From Caloramator mitchellensis (GTDB lineage Bacteria > Bacillota > Clostridia > Clostridiales > Caloramatoraceae), in NCBI RefSeq assembly GCF_001440545.1, contig NZ_LKHP01000010.1:1-64000 (forward strand): 64,000 nt of DNA, written 5' to 3'. The position numbers and the translations under genes are program-made. Positions within the stretch are counted from its first letter, which is position 1. Every line of letters begins with the position of its first letter. Shown here piece by piece: positions 43,977 to 53,903 of the stretch. Below the pieces are notes generated by a model. The model did no database searches and had not been told where the DNA came from. It worked only from the letters and a program-made list of their open reading frames with translations.

Positions 43977-44014
43977 CTCCTTTCGCAAATTTAATTTACG
44001 AAAGGGGTTTTTTT
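43977..44014 (+). terminator. Riboswitch-controlled terminator of the tup operon
   Basis: CTCCTTTCG (43977-43985) pairs with CGAAAGGGG (43999-44007) before seven T. TTCTCC at 43975-43980 can instead pair with the 3' arm of riboswitch P1 (GGAGAA), giving an antiterminator, so ligand binding should turn the operon off. Confidence 0.88.
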
Positions 44015-44017
44015 ATT

Positions 44018-44830
44018 ATGAAAAAGTTTTTAGCAATTTTACTTATATTATTTTTATTCTTAACAGCATGTTCGAATGAAATTAAATCAATTACTCTTGC
44101 AACAACAACCAGCACCCAGGATTCGGGTCTTTTGGATTATCTTTTACCATATTTTGAAAAGGACACAGGAATAAAGGTTAAGGTAATTGCAAAGGGAACA
44201 GGAGAAGCACTAGAAATAGGAAAAAGAGGAGACGCAGACTGTTTATTGGTTCACTCAAAAGCAAAGGAGATAGACTTTATAAATCAAGGGTATGGAGTTA
44301 AAAGATACGAAGTTATGTATAACGATTTTGTTATTGTAGGACCCAAAGATGACCCGGCAAAAGTAAAGGATAATGCCAGTGACGATCCCATTAAAGCATT
44401 TGAACTTATTTACAAGTCTAATTCAAAATTCATATCAAGAGGGGATGAGTCGGGAACTCATCAAAAGGAAAAGGATATATGGAAAAAGGCTAATATTGAA
44501 CCTAAGTGGAAAAATTACATAGTAACAGGACTTGGTATGGGACAAGTTTTAAATATGGCTAATGAAAAGAATGCTTACACATTAACCGATAGAGGAACTT
44601 ATCTTTCTATGAAGGATAAGGTTGAACTGAATGTTTTATGTGAAAAAAATTCTGTCCTAATAAATCAATACAGCTTAATAATGTTAAATCCAGAAAAAAT
44701 TAATTTCAGACAGCATGAGGCAAAAATATTTATCGATTGGATGATATCAGAAAGAGGACAAAAATTGATTGGCGAATTTGGAAAGGAAAAGTATGGGCAA
44801 TCTTTATTCATACCTAATGCAGGCAGGTGA
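44018..44830 (+). CDS. tupA: Tungstate ABC transporter, substrate-binding lipoprotein
   Basis: 270-residue lipoprotein with lipobox LTAC (Cys about 18). TTTSTQDSGLLDYLLPYFEKDTGIKVKVIAKGTGEAL is the TupA signature, as distinct from the molybdate binder ModA and the WtpA family. It captures tungstate outside the cell. The ATG comes 4 nt after the riboswitch terminator T run, so transcription control is immediate. Confidence 0.94.
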   Translation: MKKFLAILLILFLFLTACSNEIKSITLATTTSTQDSGLLDYLLPYFEKDTGIKVKVIAKGTGEALEIGKRGDADCLLVHSKAKEIDFINQGYGVKRYEVMYNDFVIVGPKDDPAKVKDNASDDPIKAFELIYKSNSKFISRGDESGTHQKEKDIWKKANIEPKWKNYIVTGLGMGQVLNMANEKNAYTLTDRGTYLSMKDKVELNVLCEKNSVLINQYSLIMLNPEKINFRQHEAKIFIDWMISERGQKLIGEFGKEKYGQSLFIPNAGR

Positions 44831-44834
44831 ATAT

Positions 44835-45485
44835 ATGGAATTAACTCAAATAGTTTTAACTTCATTATTTGTTTCAACAACAGCAACACTCATTGCTTCA
44901 ATTATATCTTTAATAATTGGTATACCTTTTTCAATTAATCGGTTTAAGTATAAAAACAACATTTTAAGAATAACAGATACTCTTATGAGCATACCTCCAG
45001 TTTTAATGGGGCTTGTTGTTTTTATGCTTCTTTCAAAAAAGGGTCCACTTGGACATTATAATCTTTTGTTTACACCAACTGCTATGATTTTAGCTCAAAC
45101 CTTATTAGTGCTACCAATTATTTTTAATCTTATAGTTAAGCAGATTCAACATAGCGCAGTAAAGATTCAAAAAACATGCATTATGTTGGGTGGAAGAAGT
45201 TTTGATATTTTAATACTTATAATCAAAGAATGTAAAAACGAGATAATAACAGCTATAACAACTGGATTTTCGAGGGCAATTTCTGAAGTTGGTGCAGTTA
45301 TAATGGTTGGAGGAAACATAAAGGGCTACACAAGGGTAATGACAACCTATATAGCTCTTGAAACCAACAAGGGAAACTTCGAGGGTGCTATAAAAATTGG
45401 GATAATTCTTTTATTAATATCCTTTGGAATTAACACACTTTTGCACCTATTGAAAGGAAGAGACACCAATGAATATATATATTAA
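44835..45485 (+). CDS. tupB: Tungstate ABC transporter, permease
   Basis: 216-residue permease with about five spans and the binding-protein-dependent loop GGRSFDILILIIKECKNEIITA followed by SEVGAVIMVGGNIKGYTRVMTTYI. ATG 44835 follows CAGGTGA; a longer in-frame reading would overlap tupA by 60 bp and is disfavoured. It sits between tupA and tupC. Confidence 0.93.
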   Translation: MELTQIVLTSLFVSTTATLIASIISLIIGIPFSINRFKYKNNILRITDTLMSIPPVLMGLVVFMLLSKKGPLGHYNLLFTPTAMILAQTLLVLPIIFNLIVKQIQHSAVKIQKTCIMLGGRSFDILILIIKECKNEIITAITTGFSRAISEVGAVIMVGGNIKGYTRVMTTYIALETNKGNFEGAIKIGIILLLISFGINTLLHLLKGRDTNEYIY

Positions 45486-46170
45486 TAATTTGGTTAAGGA
45501 ATATGAAAAAAGAGTGTTGGATATAGAAAGTCTTCACATAAAAAAAGGAGAAATAGTTGCAGTCCTTGGTTTAAATGGCAGTGGAAAGACAACTCTAATA
45601 GAGTGTATTGCAAACATAAAAAGGCACGATGCTGGAAAAATATTATTTGATGACTATGAGTTCGATGAAGTTAAGGATAAAATAAGCATAATGCAGCAAA
45701 GGCCATACATATTCAACATGTCAGTAAAAGACAATATTTCCTTAGGATTAAAATATAAAGGGATGAAGGATGAAGATATAGATAAAAAATTAAATGAATA
45801 CACTTCATATTTTGGGATTAATTATCTAGAAAAAAATGCTAAAAGGTTGTCTGGTGGAGAATCTGCAAAGGTGGCACTATTAAGGGTAGCTGTTCTTGAA
45901 AGGGAACTTTTACTACTTGATGAGCCTACTGCAAGCATGGATGTCGAGAGCACATTGATTGCAGAACGTCTTATAAAGCACATAAATAAGAAAGGAACGA
46001 CTGTTGTATTAATAACCCACGACCTTTATCAAGCACAAAGGATAGCAGATACAGTTATATTTATGGACAAAGGGAAGATAATTGAGATGGATTCTAAAGA
46101 AGAGTTTTTCAAAAATCCTAAAAGTAGTCTTGTTAGAAAAATAATTTCAAGGGGTGATTTGATTGATTAG
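45469..46170 (+). CDS. tupC: Tungstate ABC transporter, ATP-binding protein
   Basis: 233-residue ATPase with Walker A GLNGSGKTT, signature LSGGESAK, Walker B LLLLDEPTASMD and LITHDL. It overlaps tupB by 17 bp. Powers uptake of tungstate for the aldehyde oxidoreductase cofactor. Confidence 0.94.
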   Translation: MNIYINNLVKEYEKRVLDIESLHIKKGEIVAVLGLNGSGKTTLIECIANIKRHDAGKILFDDYEFDEVKDKISIMQQRPYIFNMSVKDNISLGLKYKGMKDEDIDKKLNEYTSYFGINYLEKNAKRLSGGESAKVALLRVAVLERELLLLDEPTASMDVESTLIAERLIKHINKKGTTVVLITHDLYQAQRIADTVIFMDKGKIIEMDSKEEFFKNPKSSLVRKIISRGDLID

Positions 46171-46660
46171 AGTAGGGATTTTAACAGTGAGCGACAAGGG
46201 TTCAAGGGGAGAAAGGGTTGACACCACTTCTGTGGCAATTAAAGAAACGCTTGATAGTTCTTTATACAGTGTAGAATACATAAAAATTGTTCCAGATGAA
46301 ATTGATGATATTAAATGTGAACTTATAAAACTTTGTGACGAAATGAAATTAGATTTGGTATTAACAAATGGTGGAACTGGTTTTTCAAAAAGGGACGTAA
46401 CTCCAGAGGCAACGATGGCTGTAATAGAAAAATTAGTGCCAGGTATACCGGAGGCTATGAGGGCAAAGTCATTGGAGATAACTCCTAAGGCGATGTTATC
46501 AAGAGCTGTTGCGGGAATACGAAAGGAAACGTTGATAATAAACCTTCCTGGAAGTCCAAAGGGAGCAGTTGAAAATTTGAATATTGTTTTGCCAGCACTA
46601 AAACATGGTATTGAAATACTAAAGGGTGAAGCTTCAGAGTGTGCAAGAAAGGATGATTAA
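46163..46660 (+). CDS. mogA: Molybdopterin adenylyltransferase, MogA/MoaB family
   Basis: Adenylylates molybdopterin before metal insertion. The 165-residue protein has the start GILTVSDKGSRGERVDTT, the TNGGTGFSKRDVTPEAT MPT-binding loop and INLPGSPKGAVEN. TTG at 46163, inside the tupC end, is the start, with AAGGGGTGAT before it. It lies between tungstate uptake and MoeA genes. Confidence 0.92.
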   Translation: MIRVGILTVSDKGSRGERVDTTSVAIKETLDSSLYSVEYIKIVPDEIDDIKCELIKLCDEMKLDLVLTNGGTGFSKRDVTPEATMAVIEKLVPGIPEAMRAKSLEITPKAMLSRAVAGIRKETLIINLPGSPKGAVENLNIVLPALKHGIEILKGEASECARKDD

Positions 46661-46661
46661 T

Positions 46662-47885
46662 ATGGAGTTATTAAAGCTTGTTACAGTAAATGAGGCAAAG
46701 GAAATTATTAAGAATAATAAAAGTTACAAAATTGAAACCGAAAAGGTGAGCATATTAGATGTTCTTGAAAGGGTTTTAGCGGTCGACATATATTCAAATG
46801 AAAATGTTCCTGAATTTGTTCGTTCGACTGTAGATGGTTATGCTGTGTCATCAAATGATGTGTTTGGAGCAAGCGAGAGCCTGCCGGCTATTTTAAAACT
46901 TGTTGGAGAAGTAAAAATAGGCAGTGTTCCTCCAAGTGACATTAAAGATGGTGAATGCATGTATGTTCCAACTGGCGGTATGCTTCCTAATGGTGCTGAT
47001 ACGGTTGCCATGATTGAATATACTGAAAAGTTGGATGATGAAACGATACTTATAAACAAGCCAGTTGCACCGCTTCAAAACATAGTTGAAATTGGAGAAG
47101 ATGTAAATAAGGGAGAACTTGTTTTAAAAAAGGGGACAAGAATAAGGCCATACGAAGTAGGCGTTTTAGCAAGCCTTGGAATTTTAGAAGTTGAAGTTTA
47201 TAAAAGAATAAAGGTGGGAATTATTTCGACGGGCGATGAGGTGGTTCCACCAACTGAGAAAATTGAACTTGGGAAAGTTAGGGATATTAATAGTTATCTC
47301 TTATATTCACTTTGTATTGAAGAAAGTGTTGAACCTGTTCTATATGGAATAATTAATGACGATTTTGATAAGTTAAGGGAGGCAGTTGAAAGAGCACTTG
47401 GCGAATGTGATGTAGTATTGATGTCGGGTGGAAGCTCTGTTGGAACAAAGGACGAGACTGTAAAGGTTATAAAATCATTTGAAGGGTCAAATATTTTTAT
47501 CCACGGAATTGCAATTAAGCCTGGAAAACCAACAATTGTTGGGAAAGTGAATGATAAGTTTATATTTGGACTTCCGGGACATCCACTTGCATGTGCAGTT
47601 ATTTTCAAAAATTTCGTTGCTCATTATTTGGATTTGATTAGGAATTTCGAAAGGGAAGAATACCCAATTGAATGCATATTTTCAGTCAATTATCATAAAG
47701 CACCAGGAAGGGCAGAATTTCTGCCTGTTCAAATAAAGGAAGAGGATGGTGTTTTAAAAGCATATCCAACCTACTATAAATCAGGGCTTATATCATGTTT
47801 TGCAAAATCCTTTGGGTATGTGTATATCGAAAAGGAGCTTGAAGGTCTTTACGCTGGGCAAAATGTGAAAGTAATTAAGTTCTAG
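46662..47885 (+). CDS. moeA: Molybdopterin molybdenumtransferase MoeA
   Basis: Inserts molybdate or tungstate into adenylylated molybdopterin. The 407-residue protein has the usual four domains: FVRSTVDGYAV and PTGGMLPNGADTVAMIE near the N-terminus, the MogA-like domain with MSGGSSVGTKDET, IKPGKPT and GLPGHP, and a C-terminal beta domain. ATG 46662 is chosen for its spacing to AGAAAGGA. A second MoeA gene follows, so one may be specific for tungsten. Confidence 0.93.
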   Translation: MELLKLVTVNEAKEIIKNNKSYKIETEKVSILDVLERVLAVDIYSNENVPEFVRSTVDGYAVSSNDVFGASESLPAILKLVGEVKIGSVPPSDIKDGECMYVPTGGMLPNGADTVAMIEYTEKLDDETILINKPVAPLQNIVEIGEDVNKGELVLKKGTRIRPYEVGVLASLGILEVEVYKRIKVGIISTGDEVVPPTEKIELGKVRDINSYLLYSLCIEESVEPVLYGIINDDFDKLREAVERALGECDVVLMSGGSSVGTKDETVKVIKSFEGSNIFIHGIAIKPGKPTIVGKVNDKFIFGLPGHPLACAVIFKNFVAHYLDLIRNFEREEYPIECIFSVNYHKAPGRAEFLPVQIKEEDGVLKAYPTYYKSGLISCFAKSFGYVYIEKELEGLYAGQNVKVIKF

Positions 47886-47894
47886 GAGGTCATC

Positions 47895-49799
47895 ATGGGA
47901 CAAAATATATATCTCTCAAATATAAATTTGGAAAAAGCAATAAATACATATTTTGAAAAATTGAGTGAATTTAGACTAAATAGCGAAAAGATAAAGACAC
48001 ATGAAGCAAACGGAAGAATTACTGCAGCTCCAGTATTTGCAAAAATTTCTTCGCCATTTTACAACAGTTCAGCAGTTGACGGAATTGCAACGACTGCAAA
48101 AAAAACTTTTACTGCTACGGACAGAAACCCAGTAAGATTAAAAGAAGGTATCGATTACTTAGTTGTTGATACTGGAGACCCTGTTCCAGATGAATTTGAT
48201 ACTGTGATAATGGTTGAGGATTTGATTAAAGCTGGTGAGAACGAAATTGAGATTATTAAGCCATCGATTCCATGGCAAAACATAAGACAAATGGGTGAGG
48301 ATATAGTTGAGGGACAGTTAATTCTCCCTCAGAGCCACAGAATAAGACCTGTTGATATAGGTGCCCTAATTGCAGGAGGAGTTTTTGAGATTGAAGTGTA
48401 TAAAAAGCCAAGGGTTGCAATAATCCCAACAGGAACGGAGATTGTCGAACCAGGAACAGAACTAAAGGTTGGGGATATTATTGAATTCAACTCAAGAGTG
48501 TTTGCGGCACAGGTAGAGGAATACGGAGGGATTCCTGTAAGATTTGATATCGTAAAGGATGATTTTGAAAGACTACTAGAAGTTGTAGATAGAGCCTCTA
48601 AAGAATTTGATTTGATTTTATTGAATGCAGGTTCTTCTGCAGGAAGGGAAGATTATTCTAAAAAGGTCATAGAAACATTAGGACAAGTATTTATCCACGG
48701 AGTTGCAATTAAGCCAGGAAAGCCTGTTATTTTGGGTAAAATAGCTGATAAACCAATAGTCGGGATACCAGGATTTCCTGTTTCAGCATTTTTTATAATG
48801 GAGAACATTGTCAAAAAGCTAATAGGCTTTATTCAAGGATATGAAATTATGGGTAAAAAGTATATAGATGCAATGCTTTCAAAAAGGACGATGTCTTCTT
48901 CAAAATATCTTGAATTTGTGAGGGTTAAGCTTGGATATATAGATGGCAAATATATTGCAGCACCAATTGAAAGGGGTGCGGGTGCTACGATGAGCCTTGT
49001 AAGGGCTGATGGAGTTATGGAAATTCCAGAAGAGCTGGAGGGTTATGAAAAGGGAAGTGTTGTTAAAGTAAATTTACTCAAGAGTGAAGACGAAATAAAG
49101 AATACTGTCCTATGCATAGGAAGCCATGATTTGATATTAGACATTGCTGCAGATTTACTCGCCAAAAAAGGCAAATATAATCTATCTTCTGCTCATGTTG
49201 GCAGCATGGGGGGAATACTTTCGCTTAAAGATAGGGAAACTCATTTTACGACTTTACATCTATTAGACACAGAAACTGGTGAATACAACAAATCCTATAT
49301 AAAAAGATATGTTCCAGGTAGAAGAATTGCTCTTATTAAGTTTGTCAAAAGGATTCAGGGTCTTATGGTGAGAAAGGGAAATCCTTTGGGTATAACAAGG
49401 CTTGAGGATATAGTTAACAATAATGCGAAATTTGTAAACAGACAAAAAGGGTCTGGGACAAGAATACTACTTGATTATGAACTGAAAAAATTAGGTATAA
49501 GCCCTAAAGATATTAATGGATACGAGAGAGAAGATTATACACATATTTCTGTTGCAGCTCAGGTTGCAAAGGGAAATGCAGATGTAGGGCTTGGGGTTTT
49601 TTCAGCAGCTAATATAATGGGGCTGGATTTTATTCCAATAGCTAACGAGGAATATGATATTGCACTTCCTTTAGAATATTTAGAACATGACGGCATTAAG
49701 AAATTTTTAGAAGTTATTAATTCGGATGAATTTAAGAGAGAATTAGACTATCTTGGAGGATATGACTATAGCGATTTAGGCAATATAATAATCGAATAG
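47895..49799 (+). CDS. MoeA fused to a C-terminal periplasmic-binding-protein-like (PBP) domain
   Basis: 634 residues. The N-terminal ~400 form a second MoeA (FYNSSAVDGIAT, LNAGSSAGREDYS, IKPGKPVILGK, GFPVSA). The last ~230 form a binding-protein-like domain (VLCIGSHDLILDIAADLL, RKGNPLGITRLEDIV, RQKGSGTRILLDYELKKLGI) of the type also found alone as a molybdate/tungstate-responsive sensor. There is no signal peptide, so the domain acts inside the cell and may hand oxyanion to, or regulate, the MoeA active site (inference). Confidence 0.92.
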   Translation: MGQNIYLSNINLEKAINTYFEKLSEFRLNSEKIKTHEANGRITAAPVFAKISSPFYNSSAVDGIATTAKKTFTATDRNPVRLKEGIDYLVVDTGDPVPDEFDTVIMVEDLIKAGENEIEIIKPSIPWQNIRQMGEDIVEGQLILPQSHRIRPVDIGALIAGGVFEIEVYKKPRVAIIPTGTEIVEPGTELKVGDIIEFNSRVFAAQVEEYGGIPVRFDIVKDDFERLLEVVDRASKEFDLILLNAGSSAGREDYSKKVIETLGQVFIHGVAIKPGKPVILGKIADKPIVGIPGFPVSAFFIMENIVKKLIGFIQGYEIMGKKYIDAMLSKRTMSSSKYLEFVRVKLGYIDGKYIAAPIERGAGATMSLVRADGVMEIPEELEGYEKGSVVKVNLLKSEDEIKNTVLCIGSHDLILDIAADLLAKKGKYNLSSAHVGSMGGILSLKDRETHFTTLHLLDTETGEYNKSYIKRYVPGRRIALIKFVKRIQGLMVRKGNPLGITRLEDIVNNNAKFVNRQKGSGTRILLDYELKKLGISPKDINGYEREDYTHISVAAQVAKGNADVGLGVFSAANIMGLDFIPIANEEYDIALPLEYLEHDGIKKFLEVINSDEFKRELDYLGGYDYSDLGNIIIE

Positions 49800-49809
49800 G
49801 AGAATTCAT

Positions 49810-50763
49810 ATGAATGATAAATATGGGAGAACCATAAATTATTTGAGGGTTTCTGTAACGGACAGGTGCAACTTAAGGTGTGTATACTGCATGCCTGATG
49901 ATGGGATTCAAAAGCTTGAACATGAGGAGATTTTGAGCTTTGAGGATATATTAAAGATTATAAGAGCATCAGCTGAGCTTGGAATAAAGAAAATAAGATT
50001 TACAGGTGGAGAACCCCTTGTAAGAAAGGGTATTGAAAATTTAATTTATGAAACTTCAAAAATAAATGGGATTGACGATATTGCTATTACAACAAATGGG
50101 ACAAGGCTCTATGATATGGCAGGAGATTTGAAAAGGGCAGGGCTTAATAGAGTTAACATTAGTCTTGATACTTTAAAGGCAGACAGATTTAAAAATATTA
50201 CAAGATTAGGGAATATTGATGATGTTTTTAGGGCAATCGATAAAAGCTTGGCGATAGGGTTAGAGCCTATAAAAGTCAACATGGTAGTGATTAGGGGCGT
50301 TAATGATGATGAGGTTTTTGATTTTGTAAAGCTTGCTGATGAAAATCCACTCCACATTAGATTTATTGAAGTTATGCCTATTGGAGAAGGTGAGAGGTTT
50401 AAGGATGGTTATATTTCCTCGGATGATTTGATAAGAAGCATTTCAAATTTAACAGAAATTGAAACAGGACAAAATAGCACAGCAAGGGTTTTTGAAAGAC
50501 AAGGTGCCAAAGGAACGATTGGATTTATATCGCCATTAACATGCAAATTCTGCACGGGATGCAATAGAATAAGGCTTACGTCAACAGGAACTATAAAACC
50601 ATGCCTTCACTCAAAAGAAGAGATTGATTTAAAGGATTTTTTGAGGGATGAAAGGCACTTAAAGGCTATATTGGAACATACGATTTTTAATAAACCGTTG
50701 GAACATCACCTTGAAGAGGCGATAAGCCAAAGCCAAAAGAAAATGTTCCAGATTGGAGGGTAG
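49810..50763 (+). CDS. moaA: GTP 3',8-cyclase
   Basis: Radical SAM enzyme opening molybdopterin synthesis from GTP. The 317-residue protein has the N-terminal cluster [13 protein letters not shown], the FTGGEPL motif, the C-terminal second cluster [21 protein letters not shown] and the C-terminal Gly-Gly tail (MFQIGG), whose insertion into the active site is essential in known MoaA. The stop is one base before the moaC start. Confidence 0.97.
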   Translation: MNDKYGRTINYLRVSVTDRCNLRCVYCMPDDGIQKLEHEEILSFEDILKIIRASAELGIKKIRFTGGEPLVRKGIENLIYETSKINGIDDIAITTNGTRLYDMAGDLKRAGLNRVNISLDTLKADRFKNITRLGNIDDVFRAIDKSLAIGLEPIKVNMVVIRGVNDDEVFDFVKLADENPLHIRFIEVMPIGEGERFKDGYISSDDLIRSISNLTEIETGQNSTARVFERQGAKGTIGFISPLTCKFCTGCNRIRLTSTGTIKPCLHSKEEIDLKDFLRDERHLKAILEHTIFNKPLEHHLEEAISQSQKKMFQIGG

Positions 50764-50764
50764 T

Positions 50765-51241
50765 ATGGATTTGACTCATATAAATGAAGAAGGAAGAGCT
50801 AAGATGGTCGACGTCAGCGACAAAGACATGACAAAAAGGGAGGCAGTTGCAATAGGAAGCATATACATGAAAAAAGAGACTCTCAATAGGATTTATGAAG
50901 GAACAATAAAAAAGGGGGACGTGCTTTCGGTTGCACAGGTTGGAGGCATCATGGCAGCTAAAAACACATCACATTTGATTCCTATGTGTCATCCTATTAT
51001 AACTACAGGCTGTGATATTAGTTTTAAACTTGACTTTGAAAACTCAAAGATTGATATTAAGGCTACTGTAAAAACTATCGGGCAAACAGGGGTTGAGATG
51101 GAGGCACTTACAGCTGTGTCTGCAGCTGCACTAACTATTTACGATATGTGCAAAGCAATAGATAGAGACATGATGATAACGGATATAATGCTTATAAGAA
51201 AAAGCGGTGGGAAATCTGGATTGTATGAAAGGGAGGTTTGA
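50765..51241 (+). CDS. moaC: Cyclic pyranopterin monophosphate synthase
   Basis: Works after MoaA to make cPMP. The 158-residue protein shows [16 protein letters not shown], the catalytic [14 protein letters not shown] and [26 protein letters not shown] 50765 follows GGAGGG at the end of moaA. Confidence 0.97.
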   Translation: MDLTHINEEGRAKMVDVSDKDMTKREAVAIGSIYMKKETLNRIYEGTIKKGDVLSVAQVGGIMAAKNTSHLIPMCHPIITTGCDISFKLDFENSKIDIKATVKTIGQTGVEMEALTAVSAAALTIYDMCKAIDRDMMITDIMLIRKSGGKSGLYEREV

Positions 51242-51243
51242 AA

Positions 51244-51684
51244 ATGGCAAAGGTTGTTTCTATAAATATTAGTGAAAGAAAAGGAACTATAAAAATGCCT
51301 ATTGAAAAGGGATATTTTAAAGAAAATCATGGCCTTGAGGGAGATGCCCACGCAGGAAACTGGCATAGGCAGGTAAGCCTTCTTGCAAAAGAGAGCATAG
51401 ATAAGATGAAGGCCATCGGGCTTGAAAATTTAAAGACGGGAGATTTTGCAGAAAACATTACAACAGAAGGTATAGAACTTTATACTCTACCTATAGGAAC
51501 AGTGCTAAGAGTTGGAGAAGAAGTAGTTTTAGAGATATCGCAGATTGGAAAACAATGCCATACTGGCTGTGAAATAAAAAATATAACTGGCGACTGCATC
51601 ATGCCAAGGGAAGGTGTGTTTGCAAAGGTTATAAATGGCGGTTTTATAAAGATTGGAGATGAAATTGAGATAATAAAAAGTTAG
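51244..51684 (+). CDS. MOSC-domain protein
   Basis: 146-residue MOSC (MOCO sulfurase C-terminal) protein with GLEGDAHAGNWHRQVSLLA and the conserved Cys in IGKQCHTGCEIK. Such stand-alone MOSC proteins are thought to bind or transfer sulfur or handle the molybdenum cofactor. ATG 51244 follows GGGAGG and is 2 bp past the moaC stop. Last gene of the riboswitch-started operon before aor. Confidence 0.9.
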   Translation: MAKVVSINISERKGTIKMPIEKGYFKENHGLEGDAHAGNWHRQVSLLAKESIDKMKAIGLENLKTGDFAENITTEGIELYTLPIGTVLRVGEEVVLEISQIGKQCHTGCEIKNITGDCIMPREGVFAKVINGGFIKIGDEIEIIKS

Positions 51685-51822
51685 ACGCCACTGAGGAGCA
51701 ATATAATGAGCCACATTGAAAATTTATCAATATGGCTTAATTTTTATATTTTTTATAATTTTCACACTGTGTCGATTTATTTTTTAAGAAAATTCTGAAA
51801 AACAATTGTTTTAATATTAATA

Positions 51823-51849
51823 TTGACATATAATTGATATTAATACAAT
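51823..51849 (+). promoter_or_regulatory. Putative aor promoter
   Basis: TTGACA (51823-51828) and TACAAT (51844-51849), 15-bp spacer, in a 264-bp gap otherwise free of recognisable features. Suggests aor is transcribed independently of the cofactor operon. Confidence 0.5.
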
Positions 51850-51948
51850 ATATTTCTAGCAAAATGTTAATTCTGTGAATAATTTAACATTAATAAATTT
51901 ATAACTTTAGAAATATATTGTATTGAAAAAATGTGAGGGGGTTTTGTT

Positions 51949-53748
51949 GTGTTTGGGTATGCTGGTAAGATTTTAAGAATTAACTTGACTGAAAATTTAG
52001 TAAAGACAGAAGGGTTTAATAAAGAGCTTGCTAAAAAATACATAGGAGGTAGAGGCTTAGGAAGTAAAATATTCATGGATGAGGTTAATCCAAAGGTTGA
52101 ACCATTAAGTCCAGAAAACAAGCTAATAATAGCTACTGGCCCTCTATCTGGAACTCCCGTTCCAACAGGCGGTAGATATATGGTTATCACTAAGTCACCT
52201 TTAACAGGAACAATAGCTTGCTCAAACTCAGGAGGATACTTTGGGGCAGAACTAAAGGCTGCTGGCTATGATATGATTATTTTTGAAGGTAAGGCAGAAA
52301 CACCGGTTTATGTTTCAATTGAAGATGATAAAGTTGAAATTAAAGATGCTTCAAATCTTTGGGGTAAATTGGTTTCAGAAACGACTGATGAATTGAGAAA
52401 AGAATATGGAGAAAAGGCAAGAGTTCTTTGCATTGGACCTGCTGGAGAAAAATTATCAAAGGTTGCAGCAGTTATCAATGACTATGATAGAGCAGCAGGA
52501 CGTTCTGGTGTCGGTGCTGTTATGGGTTCAAAGAATGTTAAGGCTGTTGTAGTAAAAGGAAGCAAAAAGGTTGAACTTGCAGATGAGGAAAAGGTAAAGG
52601 ATGTGGTAGCTGCTAAGATTAAGATGCTAAGAGAAAACGGAGTAACAGGACAAGGATTACCAACTTACGGAACAGCTGTTCTTGTAAATATAATCAATGA
52701 ACATGGTATTTTCCCAGTTGCAAATTTCCAAAGGGCTTATACGGAAAATGCTGATGAAATAAGCGGAGAAACAATGACAAGAGATATTCTTGTTAGAAAG
52801 AATCCATGCTATAGATGTCCAATTGCTTGTGGAAGATGGGTAAGATTAAAAGACGGTCGTGAGGTAGGAGGACCAGAATACGAAACATTGTGGGCATTCG
52901 GAGCAGATTGCGATGTTTATGATATAAATGCAATTGCAGAAGCTAATTTCTGGTGTAATGAATACGGACTCGATACTATCTCAGCAGGAACTACAATTGC
53001 TGCTGCGATGGAACTTTATGAAAAGGGATTAATTAAGGATGAAGAAATTGCAAACGATGGATACTCACTAAAATTTGGTGATGCTGATGCAATGGTTGCA
53101 TGGACAAAAAAGATGGGGGCAAGAGAAGGTTTTGGTGATAAATTGGCTGAAGGTTCGTATAGATTGTGTGAAGCTTATGGAGTTCCAGAACTTTCTATGT
53201 CAGTTAAGAAGCAGGAATTACCAGCTTATGACCCAAGAGGAGTTCAAGGTCATGGACTTGAATATGCAACTTCAAATAGAGGTGGATGCCACGTTAGAGG
53301 TTATATGATTTCACCTGAAATACTTGGTGCACCACAAAAACTAGATAGATTCTCACTTGAGGGCAAGGCTGAATGGGTAAAGGTATTCCAGGATCTTACT
53401 GCAGTTATAGATTCTCTTGGACTTTGTCTATTTACATCATTTGCTCTTGGAGCATCCGATTACGCTGAACTTATTAACTGTGTTTGTGGAGAAGACTATA
53501 CAGCTGAGAGCATACTCGAGGCAGGTTCAAGAATTTATACTCTTGAAAGAGTATTTAACTTAAAAGCAGGTATAGACCCAAAAGAAGATACTCTTCCAAA
53601 GAGATTGTTGGAAGATGGAATCCCAGAAGGTCCATCAAAGGGACATGTTCATAGATTAAGCGAACTACTACCAAAATACTATGAAGTTCGTGGTTGGGGA
53701 CAAGATGGTATTCCAACGGAAGAAACATTAGCTAAGTTAGATGTTTAA
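51949..53748 (+). CDS. aor: Tungsten-containing aldehyde ferredoxin oxidoreductase
   Basis: Oxidises aldehydes to acids with ferredoxin as acceptor, or reduces acids in the reverse direction. The 599-residue protein begins GYAGKILRINLT, binds bis-tungstopterin and one [4Fe-4S] cluster: Cys287, Cys290 and Cys294 (NPCYRCPIACGR) and the distal Cys in DSLGLCLF near 493. GTG start after GAGGGGG. It follows a full set of tungstate uptake and cofactor genes, making tungsten the likely metal. Confidence 0.95.
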   Translation: MFGYAGKILRINLTENLVKTEGFNKELAKKYIGGRGLGSKIFMDEVNPKVEPLSPENKLIIATGPLSGTPVPTGGRYMVITKSPLTGTIACSNSGGYFGAELKAAGYDMIIFEGKAETPVYVSIEDDKVEIKDASNLWGKLVSETTDELRKEYGEKARVLCIGPAGEKLSKVAAVINDYDRAAGRSGVGAVMGSKNVKAVVVKGSKKVELADEEKVKDVVAAKIKMLRENGVTGQGLPTYGTAVLVNIINEHGIFPVANFQRAYTENADEISGETMTRDILVRKNPCYRCPIACGRWVRLKDGREVGGPEYETLWAFGADCDVYDINAIAEANFWCNEYGLDTISAGTTIAAAMELYEKGLIKDEEIANDGYSLKFGDADAMVAWTKKMGAREGFGDKLAEGSYRLCEAYGVPELSMSVKKQELPAYDPRGVQGHGLEYATSNRGGCHVRGYMISPEILGAPQKLDRFSLEGKAEWVKVFQDLTAVIDSLGLCLFTSFALGASDYAELINCVCGEDYTAESILEAGSRIYTLERVFNLKAGIDPKEDTLPKRLLEDGIPEGPSKGHVHRLSELLPKYYEVRGWGQDGIPTEETLAKLDV

Positions 53749-53800
53749 TTAATTTATTTACTCAGGCAGGAGATTGATTTATAAAATATGTTAAGCATAG

Positions 53801-53834
53801 TTACACCCTAAAAGGATAGCCTTTTAGGGTGTAA
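53801..53834 (+). terminator. Hairpin after aor
   Basis: Perfect 15-bp stem TTACACCCTAAAAGG-ATAG-CCTTTTAGGGTGTAA. There is no strong T run after it, but its stability and position indicate a terminator or mRNA 3' end. Confidence 0.75.
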
Positions 53835-53903
53835 ATCTAATTAAATTGAGATAATGGCAGAATACTAAGGATTAATGTGAAATATATCGGGAAATTATGT
53901 AAA

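Larger units (their letters stand above)
43616..44017. other. Long leader region upstream of tupA
   Basis: 402 bp without a protein gene. The first ~185 bp show nothing convincing apart from a possible extended -10 (TGCTAAAAT) near 43770; a Moco riboswitch fills 43803-43905 and its terminator ends at 44014. Confidence 0.7.

Noticed and set aside
51685-51948. Searched for a riboswitch or small RNA upstream of aor
   Set aside because: Only a weak promoter could be found; no conserved aptamer segments like those at 43803 were seen.
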